The notes: generated from the sequence alone by a model not told the origin. Counted from the first letter of the stretch, positions 1 through 6,123 are shown. The stretch is DNA of 8,120 bases from Bacteroidales bacterium (GCA_031254735.1 JAIRTU010000021.1:1-8120), one strand, 5' to 3'. Program-made: numbers and translations.

Positions 1-1
1 T

Positions 2-148
2 CAAAACGGAATTTTATACCTCAAAGGAGGAGATATAGAAAAAGAAATACAGGAAACTTCGGCGAAAAAGATTTTCCCTTATCCTGTTTCTACATGGTTT
101 TCGGAAGATTATTTTTTACGGAAATATATTATTCATATTCCGTTGTGA
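2..148 (+). CDS. rsmG: 16S rRNA (guanine-N7) methyltransferase RsmG/GidB, C-terminal end (partial)
   Basis: The open frame enters from the left edge and ends at TGA 146-148, leaving 48 residues. The visible part contains LYLKGG near its start and ends EDYFLRKYIIHIPL. This matches the end of RsmG, where a 'LKGG' segment is followed by a charged helix and a final 'FFET-KxVVxI' strand. RsmG uses S-adenosylmethionine to methylate G527 of 16S rRNA in the cytoplasm. The SAM-binding part lies outside the window, so the identification rests on the tail alone. The gene converges on the small minus-strand gene that ends at 187. Of the three plus-strand frames here, this one has the most protein-like composition; the frame starting at base 1 stays open to 174 but reads as low-complexity, basic sequence. 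Confidence 0.7.
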   Translation, partial: QNGILYLKGGDIEKEIQETSAKKIFPYPVSTWFSEDYFLRKYIIHIPL

Positions 149-186
149 GGGAAGTTTATTTGAGAATGTTTTAAAACGATCCAAGA

Positions 187-387
187 TCAATTCCACAAAT
201 CTCCTGACTTTATTTTTTTGCCCTTACTTTTTCTGGCTGCTTGTATTTCTTTTACAAATTCAGGATCGTACGGACTTTCTTCATTTTCCACTTTTGTTAT
301 TTCAAAAAAAGGAAGAGACAAAAAAACCTCTATCGCTTTTTTCGCCATGCTGTTGCGTGCATCATATTTTATTGTAATTTGTGCCAT
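187..387 (-). CDS. Small DUF2683-like protein, possible antitoxin
   Basis: The product is 66 residues, taking the ATG at 385-387 (MAQITIKYDARN) as the start. An upstream in-frame ATG at 444 would add 19 hydrophobic residues, but it lies upstream of the -7 promoter box at 412-419, so a transcript from that promoter would not include it. The pattern is a short beta strand (ITIKYDARN), a helix with AKKAIEVFLSL, a strand around FFEITKVENE, then SPYDPEFVKEIQ, a lysine-rich stretch and a terminal DLW. This resembles small Bacteroidota proteins of the DUF2683 or ribbon-helix-helix-like antitoxin type, which often precede a RelE/ParE toxin gene. No toxin gene follows here: rsmG converges 38 bp away. 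The gene therefore appears solitary. The function is inferred from the resemblance only, and a DNA-binding or antitoxin role is unproven. Confidence 0.6.
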   Translation of the reverse strand: MAQITIKYDARNSMAKKAIEVFLSLPFFEITKVENEESPYDPEFVKEIQAARKSKGKKIKSGDLWN

Positions 388-411
388 ATTGTTATCGGAT
401 TTATTTCCGTA

Positions 412-419
412 CAAAATTA
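412..419 (-). promoter_or_regulatory. Bacteroidota -7 box for the small gene at 187-387
   Basis: The minus strand reads TAATTTTG, a perfect match to TAnnTTTG, 24 bp upstream of the ATG at 387. The same octamer stands before the ECF sigma gene at 4450-4457. A convincing -33 TTTG at the usual 19-21 bp spacing is not visible. The position implies a short leader and selects the internal ATG as the start. Confidence 0.5.
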
Positions 420-497
420 CAACAAAAATTAATCCAAAAGACAACCGGTTTCTTTTTCAAAACCTGTTGGTTGGTTTTCGGTTTGACAGAGAATATT

Positions 498-1265
498 TTA
501 TGGCTCATCTTTCCCCCAAATATCTTTCGGATAAACAATTTTTTCCAGAAAGAGAGCGTGAGCAGCAACAGAAGTCCCTGCGGCACAGCGGTCTTTTTGT
601 TCGATGATCGTACAAAAATCGGCGATGCTCAATTTTCCTCTTCCCACATCTAACAATGTTCCCGCAATTGCCCGAACCATATTTCGCAGAAAACGATCGG
701 CGGTGATTTCAAAAAACAACAATCCGTCTTCCTGTTCTTCCCAATGTGCAGATGCGATCTTGCAATTGTTGGTGAGCGTTTGTGTGTGGACTTTGGAAAA
801 GCTGGTAAAATCGGTGTAATCCATTAATTTTTTGCAGCAATCATTCATTTTTTTCATATCCAAAGGATAAAAAACACGATAGGCGAAGTCAGTTAAAAAC
901 GGATCTTTCTTTGTCAGCACATAATATTTATACGTTCTGCTTATTGCATCGAAACGAGCATGAGCCGAATTTTTCACGGGCAACATATCATAAATAACAA
1001 TATTGGAAGGAAGAAAACTGTTTAAACGTTTTAAAAAGTTGTTTTTTGTGGTCGGATCAAAGCAGGTCTGCGTATCGAAATGAGCGTAAAACTCTTTGGC
1101 ATGAACTCCTGTATCGGTGCGTCCCGCCCCGACAAGGTTGATTTTTTCTTTCAGCAGCAGTTGTATCGCATTCGTCAACACTTCCTGCACCGACACGGCG
1201 TTGGCTTGTATCTGCCAACCGAAATAATGCTGTCCGTTGTAAGCCAATTTCAAAAAGTAACGCAT
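498..1265 (-). CDS. truA: tRNA pseudouridine(38-40) synthase TruA
   Basis: TruA converts uridine to pseudouridine at positions 38-40 of the tRNA anticodon stem in the cytoplasm. The protein has 255 residues, close to the family norm of about 250-270. The N-terminus RYFLKLAYNG-x-FGWQ is typical. The active-site motif GRTDTGVHA is at residues 48-56 with the catalytic aspartate at D51. HARFDAISRTYKY at 102-114 carries the conserved tyrosine of the uridine pocket (Y112). RFLRNMVRAI at 191-200 is the conserved C-terminal-domain motif. The closing motif reads GTSVAAHALFL (230-240), with alanine where most members have proline (APAxGL); this is a mild deviation. It is the last gene of the pyrE operon and starts 3 bp after the nth stop codon. 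No clear terminator hairpin follows its TAA at 498-500. Confidence 0.96.
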   Translation of the reverse strand: MRYFLKLAYNGQHYFGWQIQANAVSVQEVLTNAIQLLLKEKINLVGAGRTDTGVHAKEFYAHFDTQTCFDPTTKNNFLKRLNSFLPSNIVIYDMLPVKNSAHARFDAISRTYKYYVLTKKDPFLTDFAYRVFYPLDMKKMNDCCKKLMDYTDFTSFSKVHTQTLTNNCKIASAHWEEQEDGLLFFEITADRFLRNMVRAIAGTLLDVGRGKLSIADFCTIIEQKDRCAAGTSVAAHALFLEKIVYPKDIWGKDEP

Positions 1266-1268
1266 GAT

Positions 1269-1919
1269 TTATTTTGTATTTTCGTCCAACGATTGTCGAT
1301 ATTTGCAGGCGGGTTTTATTCCGCATTGTCCGCATTGAGGTTTACGAGCCAAGCACACATATCTTCCATGCAAGATAAGCCAATGATGAGCCTGCGAGAT
1401 AAAGGCTTCGGGGATATTTTTCACCAATTGTTTTTCCACCGCCAAAGGCGTTTTGGCATTGGTGGCGAGTCCGATTCGGTTTGCGACACGAAAAACATGC
1501 GTATCTACCGCCATGGCAGGTTTGTTGAAAAACACCGAAGCCACCACGTTGGCGGTTTTTCTTCCTACTCCCGGCAATTTTTGCAGCAGGTCGATGTCGT
1601 CGGGAACTGTGCCGTGAAAATCATCAATCAGCATGCTTGCCATTCCTTTGAGATGTTTGGTTTTATTGTTGGGATAAGAAACGCTTTTGATATATTCGTA
1701 AATATCTTCCAAGGAAGCATTTTTCATGTCATTTGCTGTGGGATAGGCTTCAAAAAGCGGAGGCGTTACCTTGTTGACCCGCTTGTCGGTGCATTGTGCC
1801 GACAGAATAACAGCCACCAACAGTTGATACGGATTATCGTAATGCAGTTCGGTGGAAGCATTCGGATTATTCTTTTTAAAATAATCTATTACAAAAGCAT
1901 AGCGTTCTTTCTTAGTCAT
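1269..1919 (-). CDS. nth: Endonuclease III (DNA glycosylase/AP lyase)
   Basis: This base-excision-repair enzyme removes oxidised pyrimidines from DNA and nicks the abasic site by beta-elimination. The 216 residues fit the family (E. coli 211). The QCTDKRVN motif lies at 42-49. The helix-hairpin-helix LPGVGRKTA at 115-123 includes the catalytic lysine K121, and the catalytic aspartate is D139 in AVDTHVFRV. The [4Fe-4S] ligands are C189, C196, C199 and C205, with the exact C-x6-C-x2-C-x5-C spacing, so the enzyme looks fully active. The ATG at 1917-1919 overlaps the preceding lipoprotein gene by 8 nt, which suggests translational coupling. truA follows 3 bp downstream. Confidence 0.97.
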   Translation of the reverse strand: MTKKERYAFVIDYFKKNNPNASTELHYDNPYQLLVAVILSAQCTDKRVNKVTPPLFEAYPTANDMKNASLEDIYEYIKSVSYPNNKTKHLKGMASMLIDDFHGTVPDDIDLLQKLPGVGRKTANVVASVFFNKPAMAVDTHVFRVANRIGLATNAKTPLAVEKQLVKNIPEAFISQAHHWLILHGRYVCLARKPQCGQCGIKPACKYRQSLDENTK

Positions 1920-2640
1920 GCAAATTTTCCAATTTATCTTGAATATCTTCTACGTAAATGCTGTTCGGGTATCTTTTTGACAAAAACGGATATATCTTCC
2001 GCAACAATTCGCCGTCTTCTTTGAGGGTGAAAAGCGGATTGTTTCCCAATGTCTGATAAAAGGCAAGCAACGCCGCCAACCTGTCGGGGTTTGAGAGGAT
2101 AAAATGAGTAAGATATTCTTTATGTGCATTAAAATAAGCATAATACATGCTGTCCAAAACGGCAATGACACTGTCGGAATAATGTTCGCCTGCATATTTT
2201 ATAAATTCGTTCGACAGTTTTTTTATTTTCAGATACAGCGTGTCTAATTTTCTGTTGTTTTGCCACAACAGAGCGGTTTCTTCGCTTCCCTGCACCTCGC
2301 AATGCGACGGCAAATGTCGGGCGTCTCCCGAAAAAACCAATTTTTCTCCTTTGTCGGCGATAAAAGGAAGCAACACCGTATCGGAAAACTTCATCAGATA
2401 CACGCCGATTTGACCGGTTTTTATGCTGTACAAAAAATGTCCGTTCAATAGTGCGACGGTGTCTATCTGTTCCAAACCGTCCAAATCGCCGGGGAATATT
2501 TGATACAGCACAAAATAATCGTTTCTGCAATTGTCAAATTGCCCCGAAATGCGGACTTTCGACTTGTTGCACCCTGCCAAAACAAACAATGCAAGCCACA
2601 ACACAACGATTGATTTACAGGCAGAACGTTTTTCTCTCAT
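1912..2640 (-). CDS. DUF4369-type lipoprotein without a thioredoxin domain
   Basis: The product is 242 residues. A longer in-frame reading begins at 2772, but the start chosen is the ATG at 2638-2640. From there the protein opens with a lipoprotein signal (MREKR, a hydrophobic stretch, then LAGC with lipidated C24), and the ATG forms TGATG with the stop codon of the preceding gene. The residues after the cysteine (CNKSK) are not acidic, so no Bacteroides surface-export signal is seen and a periplasmic-facing anchor is likely. Residues 28-115 have the strand-rich pattern of DUF4369 (VRISGQF, DTVALLNGHFLYSI, DKGEKLVFSGD). Residues 125-240 are helical. In many relatives such a region precedes an AhpC/TlpA thioredoxin domain with CxxC; here the protein ends and nth begins. 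No function can be assigned. Confidence 0.85.
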   Translation of the reverse strand: MREKRSACKSIVVLWLALFVLAGCNKSKVRISGQFDNCRNDYFVLYQIFPGDLDGLEQIDTVALLNGHFLYSIKTGQIGVYLMKFSDTVLLPFIADKGEKLVFSGDARHLPSHCEVQGSEETALLWQNNRKLDTLYLKIKKLSNEFIKYAGEHYSDSVIAVLDSMYYAYFNAHKEYLTHFILSNPDRLAALLAFYQTLGNNPLFTLKEDGELLRKIYPFLSKRYPNSIYVEDIQDKLENLHD

Positions 2641-3053
2641 CACAAATTGCTGCTTTCTGCCGCCGCTTTGATATGATCGACCAGCATATCCATAAATTTC
2701 TGCAAAGAAGATTTTATCATTTGCACCATAAAAAAGGGCAAATCTAAATGCGTTGCAATATGAAATTCGCAAGTATGCTCATCTTTTTCTTCGATATGGA
2801 AAAATACCGAGATTTCTTTTATCATCGAATTGCCCAGCAGGTAAGAAATACGAGAAAAAGGAAGCTGTTCCTGCAACGACATTTCTATTTCTCCCGCACC
2901 TGTAACCGTAAAAGAACAGCTTGTTTGGGTAGATTGAAAATTCTGCACTTTGTCGCGAGGGATGTATTTCGCAATATTGTTGCAGTTGATCAACATGTTA
3001 AAAACCACATGGTTGGGACGTTGTATATTTGTTTTCTTGCTTGTTAAGTCCAT
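2640..3053 (-). CDS. SRPBCC-fold (START/polyketide cyclase-like) protein
   Basis: The product is 137 residues with no signal peptide, so it is probably cytoplasmic. The layout fits the helix-grip fold of the SRPBCC superfamily: an early strand; a segment with PNHVVFNMLINCNNIAKYIP (13-32), typical of the first helix pair; strands around CSFTVTGAGEIEMSLQEQ (46-63) and CEFHIATHLDLP (95-106); then a long C-terminal helix (110-133) that would close a hydrophobic cavity. Members bind varied small hydrophobic ligands, and neither ligand nor reaction is predictable here. The gene starts 1 bp after the pyrE stop codon and overlaps the next gene by one base, so it is co-translated with both. The family call rests on the strand/helix pattern and on recalled pyrE-linked Bacteroidales homologues. 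Confidence 0.8.
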   Translation of the reverse strand: MDLTSKKTNIQRPNHVVFNMLINCNNIAKYIPRDKVQNFQSTQTSCSFTVTGAGEIEMSLQEQLPFSRISYLLGNSMIKEISVFFHIEEKDEHTCEFHIATHLDLPFFMVQMIKSSLQKFMDMLVDHIKAAAESSNL

Positions 3054-3054
3054 T

Positions 3055-3693
3055 TTATTTAAATTGTTCTGCCCATGTTGCGGGGTCTTTGCTCCATTTG
3101 TTGAGCGTATCTATTTCATTTTGTTGTATATAACCGTCTTCTGCGGCTTGTTTTACCATTATATTATAGTCGGTCAAGGTGTGCAGCGACAGTTGAGCTT
3201 CTTCAAAACGCTGTTTGGCAACAGGAAGATTATATGTGAAAACAGCCACCATTCCAAGCACTTCACATTCCATGTCTTTCAGTGCGTTAGCTGCTTTGAG
3301 GCTGCTTTGTCCGGTAGAAACCAGGTCTTCCACCACCACCACTTTTTGTTTGGCGGCAACCACTCCTTCCACAATGTTGGTCAGTCCGTGTTTTTTTTCT
3401 TCACTGCGAACATACACAAAAGGCAAGCCCATAACTTCTGCCACCAGCGCACCCTGTGCGATAGCTCCTGTTGCCACTCCTGCTATCACTTCCACATCGG
3501 GAAATTGTTTTTTTATCGTTTCCACCAATCCGTTGCGAATGAATGTTCGTATTTGAGGATACGAAAGTGTTTTGCGATTGTCGCAATAAATGGGAGATTT
3601 CAATCCCGACGCCCACGTGAACGGCTGTGTCGGATTTAACTTTACCGCCTTGATTTCCAATAAATACTTAGCACAATTTTTTGATAACTCCAT
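3055..3693 (-). CDS. pyrE: Orotate phosphoribosyltransferase
   Basis: PyrE joins orotate to PRPP to form orotidine 5'-monophosphate in de novo pyrimidine synthesis, acting in the cytoplasm as a dimer. The 212 residues match the family. FTWASGLKSPIYCDNR at 25-40 is the N-terminal substrate segment. VRSEEKKHG at 95-103 is the mobile catalytic loop with lysines K100 and K101 and H102. VVVVEDLVSTGQSS at 118-131 is the PRPP-binding motif with the ED-x-x-STG core. It is the first gene of the minus-strand operon and lies 23 bp from the divergent NUDIX start codon. A -7 promoter box at 3720-3727 predicts a leader of only about 20 nt, too short for a UTP-sensing attenuator of the enterobacterial pyrE type. 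Confidence 0.97.
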   Translation of the reverse strand: MELSKNCAKYLLEIKAVKLNPTQPFTWASGLKSPIYCDNRKTLSYPQIRTFIRNGLVETIKKQFPDVEVIAGVATGAIAQGALVAEVMGLPFVYVRSEEKKHGLTNIVEGVVAAKQKVVVVEDLVSTGQSSLKAANALKDMECEVLGMVAVFTYNLPVAKQRFEEAQLSLHTLTDYNIMVKQAAEDGYIQQNEIDTLNKWSKDPATWAEQFK

Positions 3694-3716
3694 ACGTTAT
3701 ATTTTAAAATTTTATA

Positions 3717-4346
3717 ATGCAAAGGTACAAACTTTTCTATAATGAAACCGTATTCTCGACAGTAAGATTTGAACAGAATGTTCAACCATGTACGGCAGGC
3801 GAGAATTGTTTTGTGTATGAAGACGTTTCAGACGGCATAGAGGCGATTATTTTGTTGTTTTTACATAAAAATCAATCTGTAACCATGGTCTGCAAAACCG
3901 ATGAAGAAGAAAAAAATCTTTGGAAAGAGATAAAAAAATATTTTATCTTTCAACGGGCTGCGGGAGGAATTGTCTTTAAAGACAATGCGATTTTGAGTAT
4001 TTATCGTTTCGACCGTTGGGATTTTCCCAAAGGACATGTGGAAGAAGGAGAAACCGATCGCCAAGCCGCTATTCGTGAGGTGATGGAGGAAACAGGCATT
4101 GAAGACCTTTCCATTTGTAAAGATTTGGACTGTACGTATCATGTTTTTCCGCTCGACGACCGTTTTGTGTTGAAAGAAACGCATTGGTATCAAATGCAAA
4201 CCTCAAGCAACGGCAAACTTGTGGCTCAAACGGAAGAAAATATCGAAAAAGCAGTATGGATTTCGAGGGATCGGTTGAACATTATAGGAAATAATATGTA
4301 TTTTTCTTTGGTTGATTTACTAAAAAGAAATAATTTTTTATATTAA
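3717..4346 (+). CDS. NUDIX hydrolase
   Basis: NUDIX enzymes hydrolyse nucleoside diphosphates linked to another moiety, using divalent cations. The product has 209 residues. An N-terminal region of about 78 residues (FYNETV, a mixed segment, then EEEKNLWKEIKKYF) precedes the Nudix fold. The Nudix box at 106-128 is perfect: G106, E112, R120-E121, E124-E125, G127-I128, after the WDFPKGHVEEGE strand-loop. AAGGIVF at 81-87 is the usual first strand. The substrate is unknown; the WDFPKGH lead-in is common in (di)adenosine polyphosphate hydrolase-like members. The ATG at 3717 gives MQRYKLFYN, which resembles the N-terminus of pyrE-linked Bacteroidales homologues. It is divergent from pyrE. Its own promoter should lie within pyrE but none is clear. 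Confidence 0.9.
   Translation: MQRYKLFYNETVFSTVRFEQNVQPCTAGENCFVYEDVSDGIEAIILLFLHKNQSVTMVCKTDEEEKNLWKEIKKYFIFQRAAGGIVFKDNAILSIYRFDRWDFPKGHVEEGETDRQAAIREVMEETGIEDLSICKDLDCTYHVFPLDDRFVLKETHWYQMQTSSNGKLVAQTEENIEKAVWISRDRLNIIGNNMYFSLVDLLKRNNFLY
3720..3727 (-). promoter_or_regulatory. -7 promoter box for the pyrE operon
   Basis: The minus strand reads TTTGTACCTTTGCA here. TACCTTTG (3727 down to 3720) is a perfect TAnnTTTG and a very common form of the Bacteroidota -7 element. It ends 26 bp before the pyrE ATG. No good -33 TTTG is seen at normal spacing; the nearest candidate is TTTC with a 16-bp spacer. The box covers codons 2-4 of the divergent NUDIX gene, so the two transcription units overlap at their 5' ends. 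Confidence 0.6.
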
Positions 4347-4407
4347 TAAAATGCAATAAGTCAGACAGATACATTGTTTTTTCTTTCAAAAAGGAAAAAA
4401 AAATCAC

Positions 4408-4422
4408 TTCCGGATACCGGAA
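4408..4422. promoter_or_regulatory. Perfect palindrome upstream of the sigma-factor promoter (possible operator)
   Basis: TTCCGGATACCGGAA has two perfect 6-bp arms around ATA. It lies 27 bp upstream of the -7 box at 4450-4457, about where an activator or a repressor touching the -33 region would bind. It follows an A/T-tract-rich stretch. In the plus direction no T-run follows, so it is not an intrinsic terminator for the NUDIX gene. The operator role is inferred. Confidence 0.45.
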
Positions 4423-4449
4423 AATGTCGTTATGATTGTCTTATTATTG

Positions 4450-4457
4450 TAATTTTG
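4450..4457 (+). promoter_or_regulatory. -7 promoter box for the sigma/anti-sigma/STN-barrel operon
   Basis: TAATTTTG is a perfect TAnnTTTG, 25 bp before the TTG start codon at 4483. It is identical to the box at 412-419. A consensus -33 TTTG at 19-21 bp spacing is absent (the region reads TGTCGTTATGATTG). The promoter may therefore be weak or need an activator, for example one bound at the palindrome at 4408-4422. Confidence 0.5.
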
Positions 4458-4482
4458 TATCGCAGAGATCAAAATAAACATT

Positions 4483-5046
4483 TTGGAAAAACAGGTTAGT
4501 GTAAACGATTTGCAGGCAGGTAGCCACGAAGCATACGAAGTGCTTTTTACACGCTGGTATACGCCTTTGTGCGATTATGCCTACGGGATAGTTTACAGTG
4601 CCGATGAAGCGGAAGACATTGTTCAGAAAATGTTTTGCAAGTTGTGGGATCAACGAGACAGGATAGAAATACGTACTTCTATAAAGTCATACCTGTATCG
4701 AGTAGTGCATAACGATTGCATAAACAGGGTCAAACAGTTGAAAAACATGGACGAACATCATCGGTACTTGGGCTTCGATTTCCAAAATGGTTTTGAAAAT
4801 GCTTCGGATCAATTAGAGTATAATGAATTGAAACAGAAAATAGAAACTGCTATAGAAAATCTTCCGCCACGGTGCAGAGAAGTATTTGAACTGAGTCGTT
4901 ATTCTTGTTTGTCGTATGCCGAAATTGCCGAGAAAATGGGTATAAGCAGTGGGACTGTCGAAAAACAGATTTCAAAAGCCTTGCAAGTGCTGCGAAAGGA
5001 GCTTGGAGACTACTTGCTGTTTCTAACAATTTTAATAATACTATGA
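4483..5046 (+). CDS. ECF RNA polymerase sigma factor, FecI/Bacteroidetes type
   Basis: This alternative sigma factor would direct RNA polymerase to a small regulon when released by its anti-sigma partner. The product has 187 residues. Region sigma-2 spans about 18-85, with DEAEDIVQKMFCKLW at 41-55 (the usual DAEDIVQ-FxxLW motif) and SYLYRVVHNDCIN at 69-81. Region sigma-4 spans about 118-172, with LPPRCREVFELSR and the helix-turn-helix LSYAEIAEKMGISSGTVEKQ. The start is TTG at 4483: the in-frame stop at 4450-4452 limits extension, upstream codons offer only ATT, ATC or ATA, and the first in-frame ATG (residue 50) falls inside sigma-2. The C-terminus ends in a hydrophobic tail (YLLFLTILIIL), seen in many Bacteroidota ECF factors. 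The anti-sigma gene follows after 3 bp. Confidence 0.95.
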   Translation: MEKQVSVNDLQAGSHEAYEVLFTRWYTPLCDYAYGIVYSADEAEDIVQKMFCKLWDQRDRIEIRTSIKSYLYRVVHNDCINRVKQLKNMDEHHRYLGFDFQNGFENASDQLEYNELKQKIETAIENLPPRCREVFELSRYSCLSYAEIAEKMGISSGTVEKQISKALQVLRKELGDYLLFLTILIIL

Positions 5047-5049
5047 ATC

Positions 5050-6123
5050 ATGGACGACAGGACAGACATTTTATTGGCACATTATTTCAGCGGTGAAGCA
5101 AGCGCCGCCGAACTGCAATTATTAGACTCGTGGTTAGCCGAATCGCAAGACCATGAAGAATATTTCGAGCAGATGACTTCTCTTTATCGAAAGACAAGCC
5201 CTGTTCTTTCCATGCCTTCGCCCGATACGGCAAAAGCGTTGGATTCGTATAAAAAATATATGCAACAATCAAAACAACACTTTGAGAAAAAACACTTCTC
5301 GAAACGGTTTTTTGCTTACGGAGCGGCGGCGGTGGCGGCATTGCTTTTGGGCATGTTTGTGTTTGTTGATAATGAACCAAAAGATAATTACAACGAATTT
5401 TATCTGAAAGCAGACCGCAAAGACACCTCTTATCGAATATCTCCTTATTGCGAAGTAACTCTTTTTAAAGGTTCTCATATAGCGTACAACAAAGAAACTG
5501 TCGATACGATAAAACTGTTTGGCAAAGCCACGTTTACCGTAGATTCCAAGAATGGAAAATCTGTTCTTGTGCAGGCAGGAAAATCATTTATAAAAGATAT
5601 TGGAACTTGTTTTACCGTTACGGCATTTAATCCCGAAGAAAACGTGAGGGTAGAGGTGACAGAAGGAGAAGTGCTGTTTTACAGCAGCGGAGTATCGGGA
5701 ATCAGGATTAAGAAAAACGAAACAGGATATTTTAATACGGTGCAAAACCATTTTTCGCAAACGGAAACGGCTCTTGATGAGATTGTTTTCGAGGCGGAAG
5801 ACGAAAACGAGGAAGAAATACTACTATTATCAACAGAGGAAAAATCGAAAGAAAACGAAGAAAGAGAATCCGAACAAAAGTCAAAAGGTAAACAGTCGTT
5901 CGACAGTCTGGAGTTTCATTCGGCTTCTTTGGGTAAAGTAGTAAAAGAGTTAAAAGATCGTTTCCATGTTGATATTATTTTTGAAGATAAATCCATGCGT
6001 AAACTGCAAATAAGTGCCGGCTTTAACAGTACACAGTCTATTGACGAGATATTGGCAATTATAGCAGAAACGCTATCCATTCAAATATCGAGACATGGCA
6101 ATGTATATGTTATTTCGCAATAG
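5050..6123 (+). CDS. FecR-family anti-sigma factor with DUF4974 domain
   Basis: FecR proteins hold an ECF sigma factor at the inner membrane and relay a signal from an outer-membrane receptor. The 357 residues divide as follows. A cytoplasmic N-terminal anti-sigma domain (about 1-80) carries LLAHYFSGEASAAELQLLDSWL. One transmembrane helix spans about 86-106 (FFAYGAAAVAALLLGMFVFV). A periplasmic FecR beta domain covers about 118-230, with FGKATFTV, GTCFTVTAFN and VEVTEGEVLF. A strongly charged Glu/Lys linker (247-281) leads to DUF4974 (284-355: LEFHSASLGKVVKELKDRF through NVYVISQ). DUF4974 has an STN/secretin-N-like beta-alpha-beta fold. The ATG at 5050 lies 3 bp after the sigma stop, and the 3' end overlaps the next gene. 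The charged linker is longer than I expect for the family. Confidence 0.95.
   Translation: MDDRTDILLAHYFSGEASAAELQLLDSWLAESQDHEEYFEQMTSLYRKTSPVLSMPSPDTAKALDSYKKYMQQSKQHFEKKHFSKRFFAYGAAAVAALLLGMFVFVDNEPKDNYNEFYLKADRKDTSYRISPYCEVTLFKGSHIAYNKETVDTIKLFGKATFTVDSKNGKSVLVQAGKSFIKDIGTCFTVTAFNPEENVRVEVTEGEVLFYSSGVSGIRIKKNETGYFNTVQNHFSQTETALDEIVFEAEDENEEEILLLSTEEKSKENEERESEQKSKGKQSFDSLEFHSASLGKVVKELKDRFHVDIIFEDKSMRKLQISAGFNSTQSIDEILAIIAETLSIQISRHGNVYVISQ

Noticed and set aside
168..177. GTTTTAAAAC palindrome between rsmG and the small gene as a bidirectional terminator
   Set aside because: It is a 10-bp A/T-only core with no loop or T-run; such sites occur by chance in AT-rich intergenic DNA.
1080..2024. 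A 314-residue plus-strand open frame over truA and nth
   Set aside because: It lies antisense to two well-identified genes with intact catalytic motifs and has a low-complexity, His/Phe/Arg-rich composition typical of a shadow frame.
1912..2772. Longer start for the DUF4369 lipoprotein at 2772
   Set aside because: It would bury the lipoprotein signal 44 residues inside the protein and overlap the SRPBCC gene by over 130 bp; the ATG at 2640 gives an ideal lipobox and a TGATG junction.
2950..3639. A 229-residue plus-strand open frame across the SRPBCC gene and pyrE
   Set aside because: It is antisense to pyrE, is rich in Phe, His and Cys, and has no recognisable motif.
3698..3705. TATATTTT as a NUDIX -7 promoter box
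   Set aside because: It lacks the final G, the nearest upstream TTTG is only 14 bp away, and it leaves an implausibly short leader before the ATG at 3717.
4374..4403. T-run and A-run facing each other downstream of the NUDIX gene as a terminator
   Set aside because: The stem is nearly all A/T with a mismatch and no following T-run; it is more likely simple A/T-tract spacer.
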